From: JAICNG01 sp035765135
GTDB lineage: Bacteria > Gemmatimonadota > Gemmatimonadetes > Gemmatimonadales > Gemmatimonadaceae
Assembly (NCBI GenBank): GCA_035765135.1
Contig: DASTYE010000141.1
Coordinates: forward strand, 1-12,725
Direction: 5' to 3'
Length of the DNA: 12,725 nucleotides
Part shown: positions 1 to 7,764 of the stretch, one piece after another
Numbering within the stretch: position 1 is the stretch's first letter
Layout of the letters: every line of letters begins with the position of its first letter
Translations under genes and position numbers: made by a program
The notes under the pieces: model-generated
What the model was told of the DNA's origin: nothing
The model's database searches: none
Seen by the model: the letters and a program-made list of their open reading frames with translations, nothing else

Positions 1-45
1 CGCGCGGCGCGCGAGGCCGGCAACTTCACGGCGCGCTGGCGCTGA
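1..45 (+). CDS. C-terminal tail of an unidentified protein (5' truncated)
   Basis: Frame 1 is open from the window edge to a TGA at 43-45 and gives 14 residues ending in NFTARWR. Every one of its 14 codons ends in G or C and the codons are the ones favoured by neighbouring genes. The two other forward frames use rarer codons such as AGG, ACT and TCA, so frame 1 is the likelier coding frame. Frame 2 stays open to a TGA at 98-100 that would overlap the next ATG, so it cannot be excluded. Too little is visible to assign a family. Positions 46-96 hold no gene that I can see. Confidence 0.35.
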   Translation, partial: RAAREAGNFTARWR

Positions 46-96
46 CCGCGGCGTACTCGTTGCAGGGCCACGGGTCGTCATTTTCGCGGAGCGCGC

Positions 97-489
97 ATGA
101 CAACCGTGGTGAGCACGGAGCGTGGCCGCCGATGGGCCGACATCGTCGCCATTCTCGCGAGTGTGGTGCTCTTCGGATACTCGGTGTGGGGCGGAATTCT
201 CGCCGGGGACAGTGAAGCGATGGCCGAGGTGGGGAACCTCGGTCTGGCGCGGGCGAGCAGCATTGTCGCCGGGCTGCTCGGCGTCATCGGCATCTTCGTG
301 GCGCAGCGGGCGCGAGGAGCGGGGCGGGTGATCGTCATGTTGGCGGGCGTCGTCGCGCTGATCGGCCTCTTCGCCTTCACGGTGGTCGATGCCACAGCGA
401 TGCTGGCTGCCGGTGTGCCGGGGCTGCTCCTGCTCGTCGCCGGAATGTTCGTCGGTCCGATGCCCGGGCCGGGTGCCGAGCGAGCCTGA
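97..489 (+). CDS. Small four-helix integral membrane protein of unknown function
   Basis: The 130-residue product has a short basic N-terminus (ERGRR, residues 8-12) followed by four hydrophobic stretches at about residues 13-33, 53-70, 77-97 and 100-121. It ends in a short polar tail rich in Pro and Gly. This predicts a four-pass inner-membrane protein with very short loops. I recognise no catalytic or binding motif and no family. The ATG at 97 is preceded by GGAG (88-91) with a 5-nt gap, which supports the start. The gene is separated from the phosphate genes downstream by a long inverted repeat, so it is probably not part of their transcription unit. A reverse-strand open frame over the same bases is low-complexity shadow. 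Confidence 0.7.
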   Translation: MTTVVSTERGRRWADIVAILASVVLFGYSVWGGILAGDSEAMAEVGNLGLARASSIVAGLLGVIGIFVAQRARGAGRVIVMLAGVVALIGLFAFTVVDATAMLAAGVPGLLLLVAGMFVGPMPGPGAERA

Positions 490-499
490 GCCCAAAAGA

Positions 500-574
500 G
501 AACGAGGACGAAGGACCGAGGAATTCGATTGCGTGGAACTACCAATCGGATTCCTCGATCCTTCGTCCTCGTTC
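500..574. terminator. Long inverted repeat (31-nt arms), likely terminator or mobile palindrome
   Basis: Arms at 500-530 and 544-574 are complementary over 31 nt with only two mismatches, around a 13-nt loop (531-543). It lies 10 nt after the stop of the small membrane protein and 94 nt before the DUF47 start. There is no T-run after the + strand arm. On the - strand the hairpin is followed by TCTTTT, so the better intrinsic-terminator geometry faces left. The arms are far longer than a standard terminator needs, which leaves a dispersed palindromic repeat as an alternative. The rest of the gap (575-668) shows only a 5-bp inverted repeat (579-593, GAAGG/CCTTC) and no convincing promoter. Confidence 0.6.
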
Positions 575-668
575 GTATGAAGGAATTGCCTTCTGCCGCC
601 GGCCGCGCTCTATTTCCCGCCCGTCCCTACTGACCCTCTGATCGGCATTCCCGCAACCGGAGCATTTC

Positions 669-1283
669 GTGCGACTGATCCCGCGGGACCAGGAGTTCTT
701 CACGATGTTCGCCGAGCTCGCGCGGCGTCTGACCGCGGCGGCGAAGATCACCCATCAGATCTTCAAGAATCCAGAAGAGCTCCAGAAGTACGTGAGCGAG
801 ATCAAGGATGTCGAGCACGAGGCCGACGAGCTCACGCACGACGTGATCGCCCGGATTGACAAGACGTTCGTCACGCCGTTCGATCGCGAGGACATCCATA
901 TGCTTGCCTCGCGGCTCGATGATGTCATTGACCTGCTCGATGGCACGGCCCGGCGCGCGGCGATGTTCCGGATCAAGGAGACGCGGGAGCCCGCGCAAAT
1001 GCTCGCGGGGGTGCTCGTGCGAGCGACAGGATGCATCGAGGAAGCCGTGATCGGGATGAAGAAGAGCAGCATCGTGATCGAGAAGGCGCGCAACATCAAA
1101 TCGCTCGAAGAGGAGGGCGACGCGATCTATCACCTCGCGGTCGGCGCGCTCTTCGACGCCGAGAATCCCGATCCGCTCGAGATCATCAAGTGGAAGGAGC
1201 TGTACGACACGCTCGAGCGCGCGCTCGACCAGTGTGAGGACGTCGCGAACGTGCTCGAGAGTATCTCCCTCAAGAACGCGTAG
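669..1283 (+). CDS. DUF47 / PhoU-like Pit accessory protein
   Basis: This 204-residue soluble helical protein belongs to the DUF47 (TIGR00153) family, which resembles PhoU and is usually encoded beside PiT transporters. The N-terminus has the family signature PRDQEFFTMF (5-14). The first helical-bundle half contains VEHEADEL (48-55) followed by TPFDREDI (69-76) and LDDVIDLL (83-90). The second half repeats the pattern with LEEEGDAI (146-153), IIKWKELYD (182-190) and CEDVANVLE (199 region), the acidic metal-binding type of motif seen in PhoU. The start is a GTG preceded by GGAG (659-662) at a 6-nt gap. The stop lies 3 nt before the pit start, so the two genes are almost certainly co-transcribed. 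By family precedent it likely modulates Pit activity, but the direction of the effect cannot be read from sequence. Confidence 0.92.
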   Translation: MRLIPRDQEFFTMFAELARRLTAAAKITHQIFKNPEELQKYVSEIKDVEHEADELTHDVIARIDKTFVTPFDREDIHMLASRLDDVIDLLDGTARRAAMFRIKETREPAQMLAGVLVRATGCIEEAVIGMKKSSIVIEKARNIKSLEEEGDAIYHLAVGALFDAENPDPLEIIKWKELYDTLERALDQCEDVANVLESISLKNA

Positions 1284-1286
1284 CGC

Positions 1287-2321
1287 GTGGTCACGTACGT
1301 CGTCGCGATCGTCGCGGTCGCGTTCATTTTCGATTTCATCAACGGGTTTCACGACTCCGCGAATTCCATCGCGACGGTCGTGGGCACCCGCGTCCTCAGC
1401 CCGCTCGCCGCCGTCGTGTGGGCGGCGTTCTTCAACTTCGTGGCGGCCTTCACCGTCGGGACCGCGGTCGCGAAGACGGTCGGCGCCGGGATGATCGACA
1501 TTGCCGTCGTCGATCCGAACGTCATTCTCGCCGGACTGCTCGGCGCGATCATCTGGAATCTCATCACCTGGTATTACGGTCTTCCGTCGAGCTCCTCGCA
1601 TGCGTTGATCGGGGGATACGCGGGCGCGGCGGTGGCGAAGGCGGGGTTCAAGGCGATCATCCTCTCGGGGTGGACGAAGACCCTCATCTTCATCGTGCTG
1701 TCGCCGCTCATCGGGATGATGCTCGGCTACCTGCTAATGGTCGCGGTCTACTGGATTTTTCAGCGGGTGTCGCCGCACCGGGTCGACGGGTTCTTCCGTC
1801 GCGCCCAGCTGCTCTCGGCGGCCTTCTTCTCGCTGGCGCACGGGGCCAACGATGCGCAGAAGACCATGGGGATCATCGTCGGACTGCTGGTATCGGCCCA
1901 GGCGTACTTCGCCTCGCAGACCGGAATTCTGCGCCATCTCCACCTCCAGAGCGCCGACACGATTCCGTTCTGGATCGAGATCGGCGCGTATACCGCCATC
2001 GCGTTAGGCACGCTGTTCGGCGGCTGGCGGATCGTGCACACGATGGGCAGCCGGATCACCAGGCTGCGCCCGGTCGGGGGGTTTTGCGCGGAGACGGCGG
2101 GCGCCATGAGCATTCTCTTCGCGACCGGCTTCGGAATCCCGGTCAGCACGACGCACACGATTACCGGCGCGATCGTCGGCGTGGGGGCCACCAATCGGCT
2201 CTCGGCCGTTCGCTGGGGCGTGGCGGGGCGGATCGTGTGGGCATGGATTCTCACCATCCCGGCGGCGGCCGGGATCGGCGCGATCTCCTTGCTGCTGCTT
2301 CGCCGGTTCATGGCGATTTGA
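1287..2321 (+). CDS. pit: PiT-family inorganic phosphate transporter (low affinity)
   Basis: The 344-residue polytopic membrane protein has both duplicated PiT signatures: NGFHDSANSIAT (19-30) near the N-terminus and AHGANDAQKTMG (184-195) in the second half. It also has the matched loops GLPSSSSHALIGG (98-110) and GIPVSTTHTITG (283-294). PiT proteins import phosphate, usually as a metal-phosphate complex, with H+ or Na+; the coupling ion cannot be told from sequence. Around ten hydrophobic segments fit the family. The GTG start at 1287 follows the DUF47 stop by 3 nt and lacks a clear ribosome-binding site, suggesting translational coupling. A rare TTA leucine codon occurs inside the octamer CGTTAGGC (2002-2009). 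A hairpin follows the gene. Confidence 0.95.
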   Translation: MVTYVVAIVAVAFIFDFINGFHDSANSIATVVGTRVLSPLAAVVWAAFFNFVAAFTVGTAVAKTVGAGMIDIAVVDPNVILAGLLGAIIWNLITWYYGLPSSSSHALIGGYAGAAVAKAGFKAIILSGWTKTLIFIVLSPLIGMMLGYLLMVAVYWIFQRVSPHRVDGFFRRAQLLSAAFFSLAHGANDAQKTMGIIVGLLVSAQAYFASQTGILRHLHLQSADTIPFWIEIGAYTAIALGTLFGGWRIVHTMGSRITRLRPVGGFCAETAGAMSILFATGFGIPVSTTHTITGAIVGVGATNRLSAVRWGVAGRIVWAWILTIPAAAGIGAISLLLLRRFMAI

Positions 2322-2338
2322 GGGGGTTAATTGCGTCG

Positions 2339-2362
2339 CTTCCCCGTTCATCGGGGAAGTTT
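2339..2362 (+). terminator. Hairpin after pit, probable terminator
   Basis: CTTCCCCG (2339-2346) pairs perfectly with CGGGGAAG (2352-2359) around the 5-nt loop TTCAT, then comes TTT. The T-run is short, so strength is uncertain. A second CGGGGAAG follows at 2363-2370 and could pair with the same left arm instead, giving two mutually exclusive stems. It sits 17 nt after the pit stop and 66 nt before ppk. Confidence 0.55.
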
Positions 2363-2427
2363 CGGGGAAGGCGGAGGGCGCCGGGGCAGGGTATGTTGAA
2401 GAACCCCGGCGGTCGTGATCCCTCCCC

Positions 2428-4566
2428 ATGCTCGACGAATCCCTCCTCGACCCTCGTCTGCTCCTCAATCGGGAGCTGAGCTGGCTCGCGTTCAACGAAC
2501 GCGTGCTGCACGAGGCGCTCGATGCGAGGACGCCGCTCCTCGAGCGGCTGAAGTTCCTCTCCATCGTCAGCACGAATCTCGACGAGTTCTACATGGTCCG
2601 CGTGGCCGGACTCCGGCGACAGGTCGCCGCGGGCGTCGCGCAGACGACACCCGACGGGATGACGCCGCAGGACCAGCTCGACGCGATCGACGCCAGGGTC
2701 AGATCGCTGGTCGAGCGACAGCGCGCGTGTCTGCACGACGTGGTGCTTCCCGCCCTCGCGGCGCAGGGCGTTCGACTGGTGGGGATGACGGAGCTTGCGC
2801 CCACGGAGTGGGCGATCGTCGATCAGTTCTTCGAAGGGCAGGTCTTCCCGGTGCTGACGCCGCTCGCCGTCGATCCCGCCCACCGCTTCCCGTACATCTC
2901 GAACCTGTCGCTGTCGCTCGCTGTCGAGATCAGGGACACCGTGCGCGACACGGTGCACTTCGCCCGCGTGAAGGTCCCGAAGAGCCTGCCGCGATGGGTG
3001 TCCTTCGGACGTCCCGGGCATTTCATCCCGCTCGAGGAAGTCATCGGGGCAAACCTCGGCGCCCTCTTTCCCGGGATGGACGTCGTGCGGTGGTTCACCT
3101 TCCGCATCACGCGCTACTCGGACATCGATCTGGCCGATGCGGAGGAGCCGGAGGATCTCCTCGCGACTATCGAGGAACAGGTCTTTCAACGTCGATTGGG
3201 TGAAGTGGTGCGCCTCGAGGTGCAGCAGGGGATGCCGGGCGCTCTGCGCACACTGCTGCTCGACGAGCTCCGCGACGACACCCCGGAAGGCAGCATGCTC
3301 TCAGACCGGGACGTTCAGGAGGCCGGCCCGCTGCTCGACCTTGGCGACCTGCTGGTGCTGTCGCAGCTCGACATTCCCGGTCTTCGCGACACGCCGTTCG
3401 CGCCGGTGACGCAGCCGGTGTTGCGTGACGACAACCGCCCGGTGTTCGACACGGTGCGAGAGCGCGACCTGCTCGTGCATCACCCGTACGACTCGTTCAC
3501 GACGTCGGTCGAGCGGTTCCTCGAAGAGGCGGCGGGCGATCCCGATGTCCTCGCCATCAAGCTCACGCTCTATCGCACGTCGGGCGACACCGCGATCGTG
3601 CGCGCGCTCGTCGAAGCAGCGCAGCGTGGAAAGCAGGTCGTCGTGGTAATGGAGCTGAAGGCGCGGTTCGACGAGGCGAACAACATCGCCTGGTCGCGCA
3701 CCCTCGAACGGGCCGGTGTCCACGTGGTGTACGGTCACGTGCGTCTGAAGACGCACGCCAAGACCGCGCTCGTCGTGCGTCGGGAGGCCGACGGCATTCG
3801 CCGGTACGTGCACCTCGGCACGGGCAACTACAACTCGAAGACGGCGCGCATCTACACGGATCTCGGCTTGCTCACCTCGAGCCCGTCGATCGGCGCGGAT
3901 GTGAGCGACCTGTTCAACTATCTCACCGGGTTCTCGCGGCAGCGGTTGTATCGCAAGCTCCTCGTCGCGCCGGGGAACATGCGCGACCGATTCATCGAGC
4001 TCATCGACCGCGAGGCCGAGCATGCCCGAGCCGGCCGCCCGGCGCGGCTGATCGGAAAGATGAACGCACTGGTCGATCCGGAGACGATCCGCGCGTTGTA
4101 TCGCGCGTCGCGTGCCGGGGTCGAGATCGATCTCATCGTGCGCGGCATCTGCTGCCTGCGCCCCGGAATCCCCGGCGTCAGCGATCACATTCGCGTCACG
4201 AGCATCGTCGGGCGCTTTCTCGAGCATTCGCGGGCGTGGATGTTCGAGAATGGCGGGAGTCCCGAGTACTACGTCGGCTCGGCCGACTGGATGCCGCGCA
4301 ATTTCGATCGGCGGGTGGAGGCGGTTGTGCCGATCGAGGATCCGTCGTTGCACGTGCGCATGCGTCGCATGCTCGAGACGTGCCTCGCCGACAACCGTCA
4401 GGCGTGGCGGCTCCGTGAGGACGGCACGTACGAGAAGCGCGCGGCGGGCGCGGAGCCCGAGGTCAGCGCGCACGTCGTGTTCATGGGCGATGCGTGGGGC
4501 CTAACGGCAAAGGTCGTCGAGGTCGTCAAGGTCGTCGAGGAGGTCGAGGTGACTTCGTCGCGATGA
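2428..4566 (+). CDS. ppk: Polyphosphate kinase PPK1
   Basis: The 712-residue protein is full length for PPK1, which reversibly transfers the ATP gamma-phosphate to a growing polyP chain, often at the membrane. The N domain opens with NRELSWLAFNERVLHEA (13-29). The catalytic half contains KTHAK with His443, the position of the autophosphorylated histidine of the family, followed by VHLGTGNYNSKTARIYTD. A second conserved histidine lies in LEHSRAW (His600), followed by YYVGSADWMPRNFDRRVE. The ATG at 2428 has no visible Shine-Dalgarno sequence; TATGTT (2392-2397) could be a -10 element giving a short leader, but I see no matching -35. The last ~18 residues (Val/Glu/Lys repeats) are encoded by the left arm of a long hairpin and are probably not part of the ancestral enzyme. 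It converges with ppx. Confidence 0.96.
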   Translation: MLDESLLDPRLLLNRELSWLAFNERVLHEALDARTPLLERLKFLSIVSTNLDEFYMVRVAGLRRQVAAGVAQTTPDGMTPQDQLDAIDARVRSLVERQRACLHDVVLPALAAQGVRLVGMTELAPTEWAIVDQFFEGQVFPVLTPLAVDPAHRFPYISNLSLSLAVEIRDTVRDTVHFARVKVPKSLPRWVSFGRPGHFIPLEEVIGANLGALFPGMDVVRWFTFRITRYSDIDLADAEEPEDLLATIEEQVFQRRLGEVVRLEVQQGMPGALRTLLLDELRDDTPEGSMLSDRDVQEAGPLLDLGDLLVLSQLDIPGLRDTPFAPVTQPVLRDDNRPVFDTVRERDLLVHHPYDSFTTSVERFLEEAAGDPDVLAIKLTLYRTSGDTAIVRALVEAAQRGKQVVVVMELKARFDEANNIAWSRTLERAGVHVVYGHVRLKTHAKTALVVRREADGIRRYVHLGTGNYNSKTARIYTDLGLLTSSPSIGADVSDLFNYLTGFSRQRLYRKLLVAPGNMRDRFIELIDREAEHARAGRPARLIGKMNALVDPETIRALYRASRAGVEIDLIVRGICCLRPGIPGVSDHIRVTSIVGRFLEHSRAWMFENGGSPEYYVGSADWMPRNFDRRVEAVVPIEDPSLHVRMRRMLETCLADNRQAWRLREDGTYEKRAAGAEPEVSAHVVFMGDAWGLTAKVVEVVKVVEEVEVTSSR

Positions 4567-4604
4567 AGTCACCTTGACGACCTCGACGACCTCGACGACC
4601 TCGC
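4512..4604. terminator. Bidirectional hairpin of 9-nt repeats between convergent ppk and ppx
   Basis: The left arm (4512-4556) consists of five 9-nt units resembling GGTCGTCGA, the last being GGTGACTTC. The right arm (4565-4604) is the reverse complement of about four such units, starting GAAGTCACC. The innermost 9 bp pair perfectly around the 8-nt loop 4557-4564, and the outer units pair with scattered mismatches. It lies between the convergent ppk and ppx genes, so it can end transcription from both sides. There is no U-run. The left arm and loop are translated as the tail of PPK1, and the right arm begins 2 nt after the ppx stop when read from the ppx side. Confidence 0.7.
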
Positions 4605-4605
4605 C

Positions 4606-6324
4606 CTAGTCCGGCTCATCGCCGTCGCGCCAGTTCGAGATCGATCCATCCGGCGCCACGATCTCGACTGGGACGCCGGCCACCTTCGCGAGGAGGTCGC
4701 TTTTCCGGCTTGCGCCCCACAACTCGAGCCGCAGCGAGCGCGCCGATGGTGACGCCACCGGTGTGAGACGCAGGGCGCGCTCCATCCATCGGGATTTGAT
4801 CCGCTCGACGGCGCCGATGTGACCGCGGTCGAAGCCATCGGCCACGCGGAGAATAGCCGCCAGGCGCTTGATGCGGGCGCGAATCTCCGTGTCCAGCACG
4901 CCGAAGCTCCGCTGCTTCTTGCGCGGGAGCTTGCCGCGGTGATACCGCGCGACGTTGGCGACCACCACCTGATCGGCCGGGGACATGCCCAGCAGCTCGG
5001 CGTGCAGAATGAGATAGTACGAGTGCTTGTGGTGCCGATCGTAGCTGATGTGATAGCCAATGTCGTGCAGGAGCGCCGCATCCGACAGGAGCTCCCGCTC
5101 GTCAGGCGCCGCCCCGAGTCGTGCACCGATGGCGTCGAACAGTTGCAGCGCGAGCGTCTGGACGTGGCGGGAGTGCCGCTCCTCGAACTGGCAGGCATCG
5201 GCCAGCCGCTGTACGGAGCGCGCGCGCGCATCGCCGGCGACGGCGGCCGCCGGTGTGACACGCGCTGTCTCGAGCAGAAGTCCCTCGCGAATCCCATAGG
5301 CGGACACGAGGAGCTCGGGCGCATCGAGCCGCGCCATCACCTCCGCCGCGACGGCCAGTCCAGCGATGATGATGTCCGCGCGGGCGGCGCTGAGCCCGGG
5401 CACTTCTCGCCGCTCGTCGAGGGTCATGTCCTCGAGCGCCTCGAGGATGTGCTCGATCTCGCTCCGGGGCACCGCCGTTCCGTGCACCGTCTGCGCGACG
5501 GTCATCTCCTGACGCGCGAGCACCATCCCCGCAAGGCTGGTGAAGGTGCCGCCCGAGCCGATGAGGCGGGCACCGCGCCATTGCCGCGCGCGCAGCCGGG
5601 TGCGCAGCGCCTCTCGAACTTCCTTTCGCAGCGCACGGACTCGTTTGGAGCGCACGCGCTCGCCGAGGTAGCGCTCGGTGAGCCGTAAGGCTCCGAACGG
5701 GAATGACTCGAGGCGCTCCAGCAGTCCGTCGACTGACAACGCCAGCTCCATCGAGCCACCGCCGATATCCATCACGGCTGCCCGACCGTGGGCGAGATCG
5801 AAGTGCGCGAGCGCGCTGCGGAAGCCGAGGAGTGCCTCTTCTTCGCCGGTGAGGACACGAATGCGAAGCCCTGTCTCTTCCCGGACGAGATCGAGGAAGC
5901 TGTCCGCGTTCGATGCATCGCGCACCGCGCTCGTCGCCACCGCCTCGATGCGGGCGGCGCCGATCTGGCGCGCCAGCGTGACCATGTGATGCACCGCGTC
6001 AGTCGCGGCGCGGATCGCGGGCTCGGTCAATGCGCCGCCCTCATCGAGACCCGCGCCTAACCGCGGATGCGCGCGCATCTCATCGACGACCTTGATGGCC
6101 CCGTCCGGTGTGACGTCGGCGACGATCTGTCGCACGGAGTTGGACCCGATGTCGATCGCCGCGACGCGCTCCGCGCGAGGCTCGGGCGTTCCGCCGTTCG
6201 AGCCTCGCTTCGCCGCTGCGGCGCCGGGGGTGGTGGTGGTCTCAGGCGGCAGGTGTCGGGCTCCTCTCCTCGAAGTGGTGCTTGATCTGTTTCCCCTCGG
6301 CGAGGTACACCGCGTCCTCGCCAA
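4606..6324 (-). CDS. ppx: Exopolyphosphatase (Ppx/GppA family) with C-terminal HD domain
   Basis: Using the first ATG, the product has 572 residues. The Ppx/GppA actin-like fold starts at AAIDIGSNSVRQIVAD (55-70) and continues with ATSAVRDASN (130-139), GEEEALLGF (160-168), MDIGGGSMEL (185-194) and IGSGGTFTSLAGM (255-267). A C-terminal HD region follows: RHSRH (383-387), LLHDIGYH with His420-Asp421, and RVADGFDR (493-500). It hydrolyses terminal phosphates of polyP, possibly also pppGpp as in the family. The start is uncertain: the ATG at 6324 overlaps phoU by 83 nt and adds ~53 non-conserved residues. There is no in-frame ATG, GTG or TTG between it and the conserved domain. A CTG at 6252 sits 8 nt after a strong GAGGAGAGGAG purine tract. 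It is last in the pst operon and converges on ppk. Confidence 0.93.
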   Translation of the reverse strand: MARTRCTSPRGNRSSTTSRRGARHLPPETTTTPGAAAAKRGSNGGTPEPRAERVAAIDIGSNSVRQIVADVTPDGAIKVVDEMRAHPRLGAGLDEGGALTEPAIRAATDAVHHMVTLARQIGAARIEAVATSAVRDASNADSFLDLVREETGLRIRVLTGEEEALLGFRSALAHFDLAHGRAAVMDIGGGSMELALSVDGLLERLESFPFGALRLTERYLGERVRSKRVRALRKEVREALRTRLRARQWRGARLIGSGGTFTSLAGMVLARQEMTVAQTVHGTAVPRSEIEHILEALEDMTLDERREVPGLSAARADIIIAGLAVAAEVMARLDAPELLVSAYGIREGLLLETARVTPAAAVAGDARARSVQRLADACQFEERHSRHVQTLALQLFDAIGARLGAAPDERELLSDAALLHDIGYHISYDRHHKHSYYLILHAELLGMSPADQVVVANVARYHRGKLPRKKQRSFGVLDTEIRARIKRLAAILRVADGFDRGHIGAVERIKSRWMERALRLTPVASPSARSLRLELWGASRKSDLLAKVAGVPVEIVAPDGSISNWRDGDEPD

Positions 6325-6940
6325 TGTTGGTCGCGAGGTCGGCGACGCGTTCGAGATTGCGGCTTACCAGCAGGAGCTCCAGCGCCTGGGGAACGCTCTC
6401 CGGGCTTTCACGCATCTGCGTCAGGAGCGTGGCGAACGCCGAGTCGTGGAGCGTGTCGACCGCATCGTCGGCGCGGCACACGGCGCGCCCGAGTGAGCCG
6501 TCGGCGCGCACGAACGCATCGAGCGCGTCGCGGAGCATGTTTCGAGCTCGCGTCGCCATCTCCTGAATCTCTCGACCGGGTGGGACTCTCGACTTCATGC
6601 GCGCCAGGCGAAGCGCCGACTCGGCAATGTTGACGCCATGATCCCCGACGCGCTCGAGATCGCCGGAGACCTTGATGGCGCTGATGATGTATCGCAGGTC
6701 GCGCGCGAGCGGCTGTTGCAGGGCCAGCAGCGCGATCGCGGCCTGCTCAATGTCGATCTCCAGCGCGTCCACCGCGTGGTCCCCCTTGATTACCGCCTGC
6801 GCCTTGTCCGCATCGTGCTGGAGCAGCGCCTCGACCGCCATCTCGACGAGCTGCTCGGCGTGCTGCGACATGTCGATCAGCTGCTGCTTCAGCGCATCCA
6901 GCTGGTCGTGAAAGTGGCGATAGCCGGTATCGCGACTCAT
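6242..6940 (-). CDS. phoU: PhoU phosphate-signalling regulator
   Basis: The 232-residue all-helical protein has the two symmetrical PhoU repeats. The first metal-binding motif region is DLERVGDHGVNIAE (94-107) and the second is NLERVADLATNIGED (195-209). The N-terminal FHDQLDALKQQLIDM (10-24) is also typical. PhoU couples Pst transport to Pho-regulon control, usually by restraining the PhoR kinase when phosphate is plentiful, and limits Pst-mediated uptake. Neither PhoR nor PhoB is encoded in this window. The ATG at 6940 overlaps the upstream pstB stop by 4 nt (ATGA) and has GGGAG 6 nt upstream. The C-terminal tail ERSPTPAA overlaps the start region of ppx. Confidence 0.96.
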   Translation of the reverse strand: MSRDTGYRHFHDQLDALKQQLIDMSQHAEQLVEMAVEALLQHDADKAQAVIKGDHAVDALEIDIEQAAIALLALQQPLARDLRYIISAIKVSGDLERVGDHGVNIAESALRLARMKSRVPPGREIQEMATRARNMLRDALDAFVRADGSLGRAVCRADDAVDTLHDSAFATLLTQMRESPESVPQALELLLVSRNLERVADLATNIGEDAVYLAEGKQIKHHFEERSPTPAA

Positions 6941-7764
6941 CCGAATCTCCCGGTGATATATGCTTCCGTCCGCGCTTCGCGGGGACTCGTGAATATGCGG
7001 TTGGTCACGTCAGCCTCGATGAGTTCGCCGATGTAGAAGAACGCAGTATAATCGGACACGCGAGCGGCCTGCTGCAGATTGTGCGTCACGATGACGACGG
7101 TGAGCTCGTTCTTGAGGTCGTACAGCAGCTCCTCGATGTGCTGCGTCGCGATCGGATCGAGCGCGCTCGCCGGCTCGTCGAGCAGCAGTACCTGTGGCTC
7201 GTTCGCCAATGCCCGCGCGATGCAGAGGCGCTGCTGCTGTCCCCCGGACAGGCTGAGCGCGCTCTGGCGCAGACGATCCTTGACCTCGTCCCAGAGCGCG
7301 GCACGCCGGAGGGAGCTTTCGACGATCTCGTCGAGCTCTGCCCGGGAGGGGGCATCGTTGATGCGCGGACCGTAGGCAACGTTGTCGTAGATCGACTTGG
7401 GAAACGGGTTCCACCTCTGGAAGACCATTCCGACACGCTGGCGCAACGAGACGAGGTCCGTGCCGGGAGCGTAGATGTTCTCCCCGTCGAGCGCGATCTC
7501 GCCGTCGGCCCGCACGCCGGGGATGAGCTCGTTCAGGCGATTGATCGAGCGGAGGAAGGTCGATTTGCCGCACCCGGACGGGCCGATCAGCGCCGTGATG
7601 GCGCGTGGCGCGATCGAGAGCGTGATCCCCTTCAGCGCCTGTTTCTCTCCATACCAGAACGAAAAGGAGCGGGCCGCGACACCGCCCGGATGCGACGACG
7701 GCGCCGCCGGACTCCGTGTCGGCTGTTCGACCACCATCCGCATTCCGCGTTCCGTGGTCGTCAT
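6937..7764 (-). CDS. pstB: PstB phosphate ABC-transporter ATPase, operon-distal copy
   Basis: The 275-residue ATPase has Walker A GPSGCGKST (61-69), Q-loop Gln116, the signature LSGGQQQR (172-179), Walker B VLLLDEP with Asp196-Glu197 and the H-loop His228 in THN. The stretch NPFPKSIYDNVAYGPR (119-134) is the usual PstB form, so this copy looks the more canonical of the two. The first ~28 residues precede the conserved domain and look disordered. It powers phosphate import by the PstCA channel. Start and stop each overlap neighbours by 4 nt (ATGA at 7761-7764 and at 6937-6940). Both copies finish with RTEAYITGRFG, indicating tandem duplication followed by divergence. Confidence 0.95.
   Translation of the reverse strand: MTTTERGMRMVVEQPTRSPAAPSSHPGGVAARSFSFWYGEKQALKGITLSIAPRAITALIGPSGCGKSTFLRSINRLNELIPGVRADGEIALDGENIYAPGTDLVSLRQRVGMVFQRWNPFPKSIYDNVAYGPRINDAPSRAELDEIVESSLRRAALWDEVKDRLRQSALSLSGGQQQRLCIARALANEPQVLLLDEPASALDPIATQHIEELLYDLKNELTVVIVTHNLQQAARVSDYTAFFYIGELIEADVTNRIFTSPREARTEAYITGRFG

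Noticed and set aside
627..1601. 324-residue open frame on the - strand across DUF47 and pit
   Set aside because: It is rich in Arg, Asp and Glu with no family features and is antisense to two confidently identified genes. Such frames are common opposite high-GC genes.
2415..3203. 262-residue + strand frame starting before ppk
   Set aside because: It is a different frame from ppk with Arg/Ala-rich sequence and no PPK motifs, so it is a shadow.
3301..4473. 390-residue - strand open frame opposite ppk
   Set aside because: Composition is Arg/His/Val-rich low complexity, and the + strand has unambiguous PPK1 catalytic motifs there.
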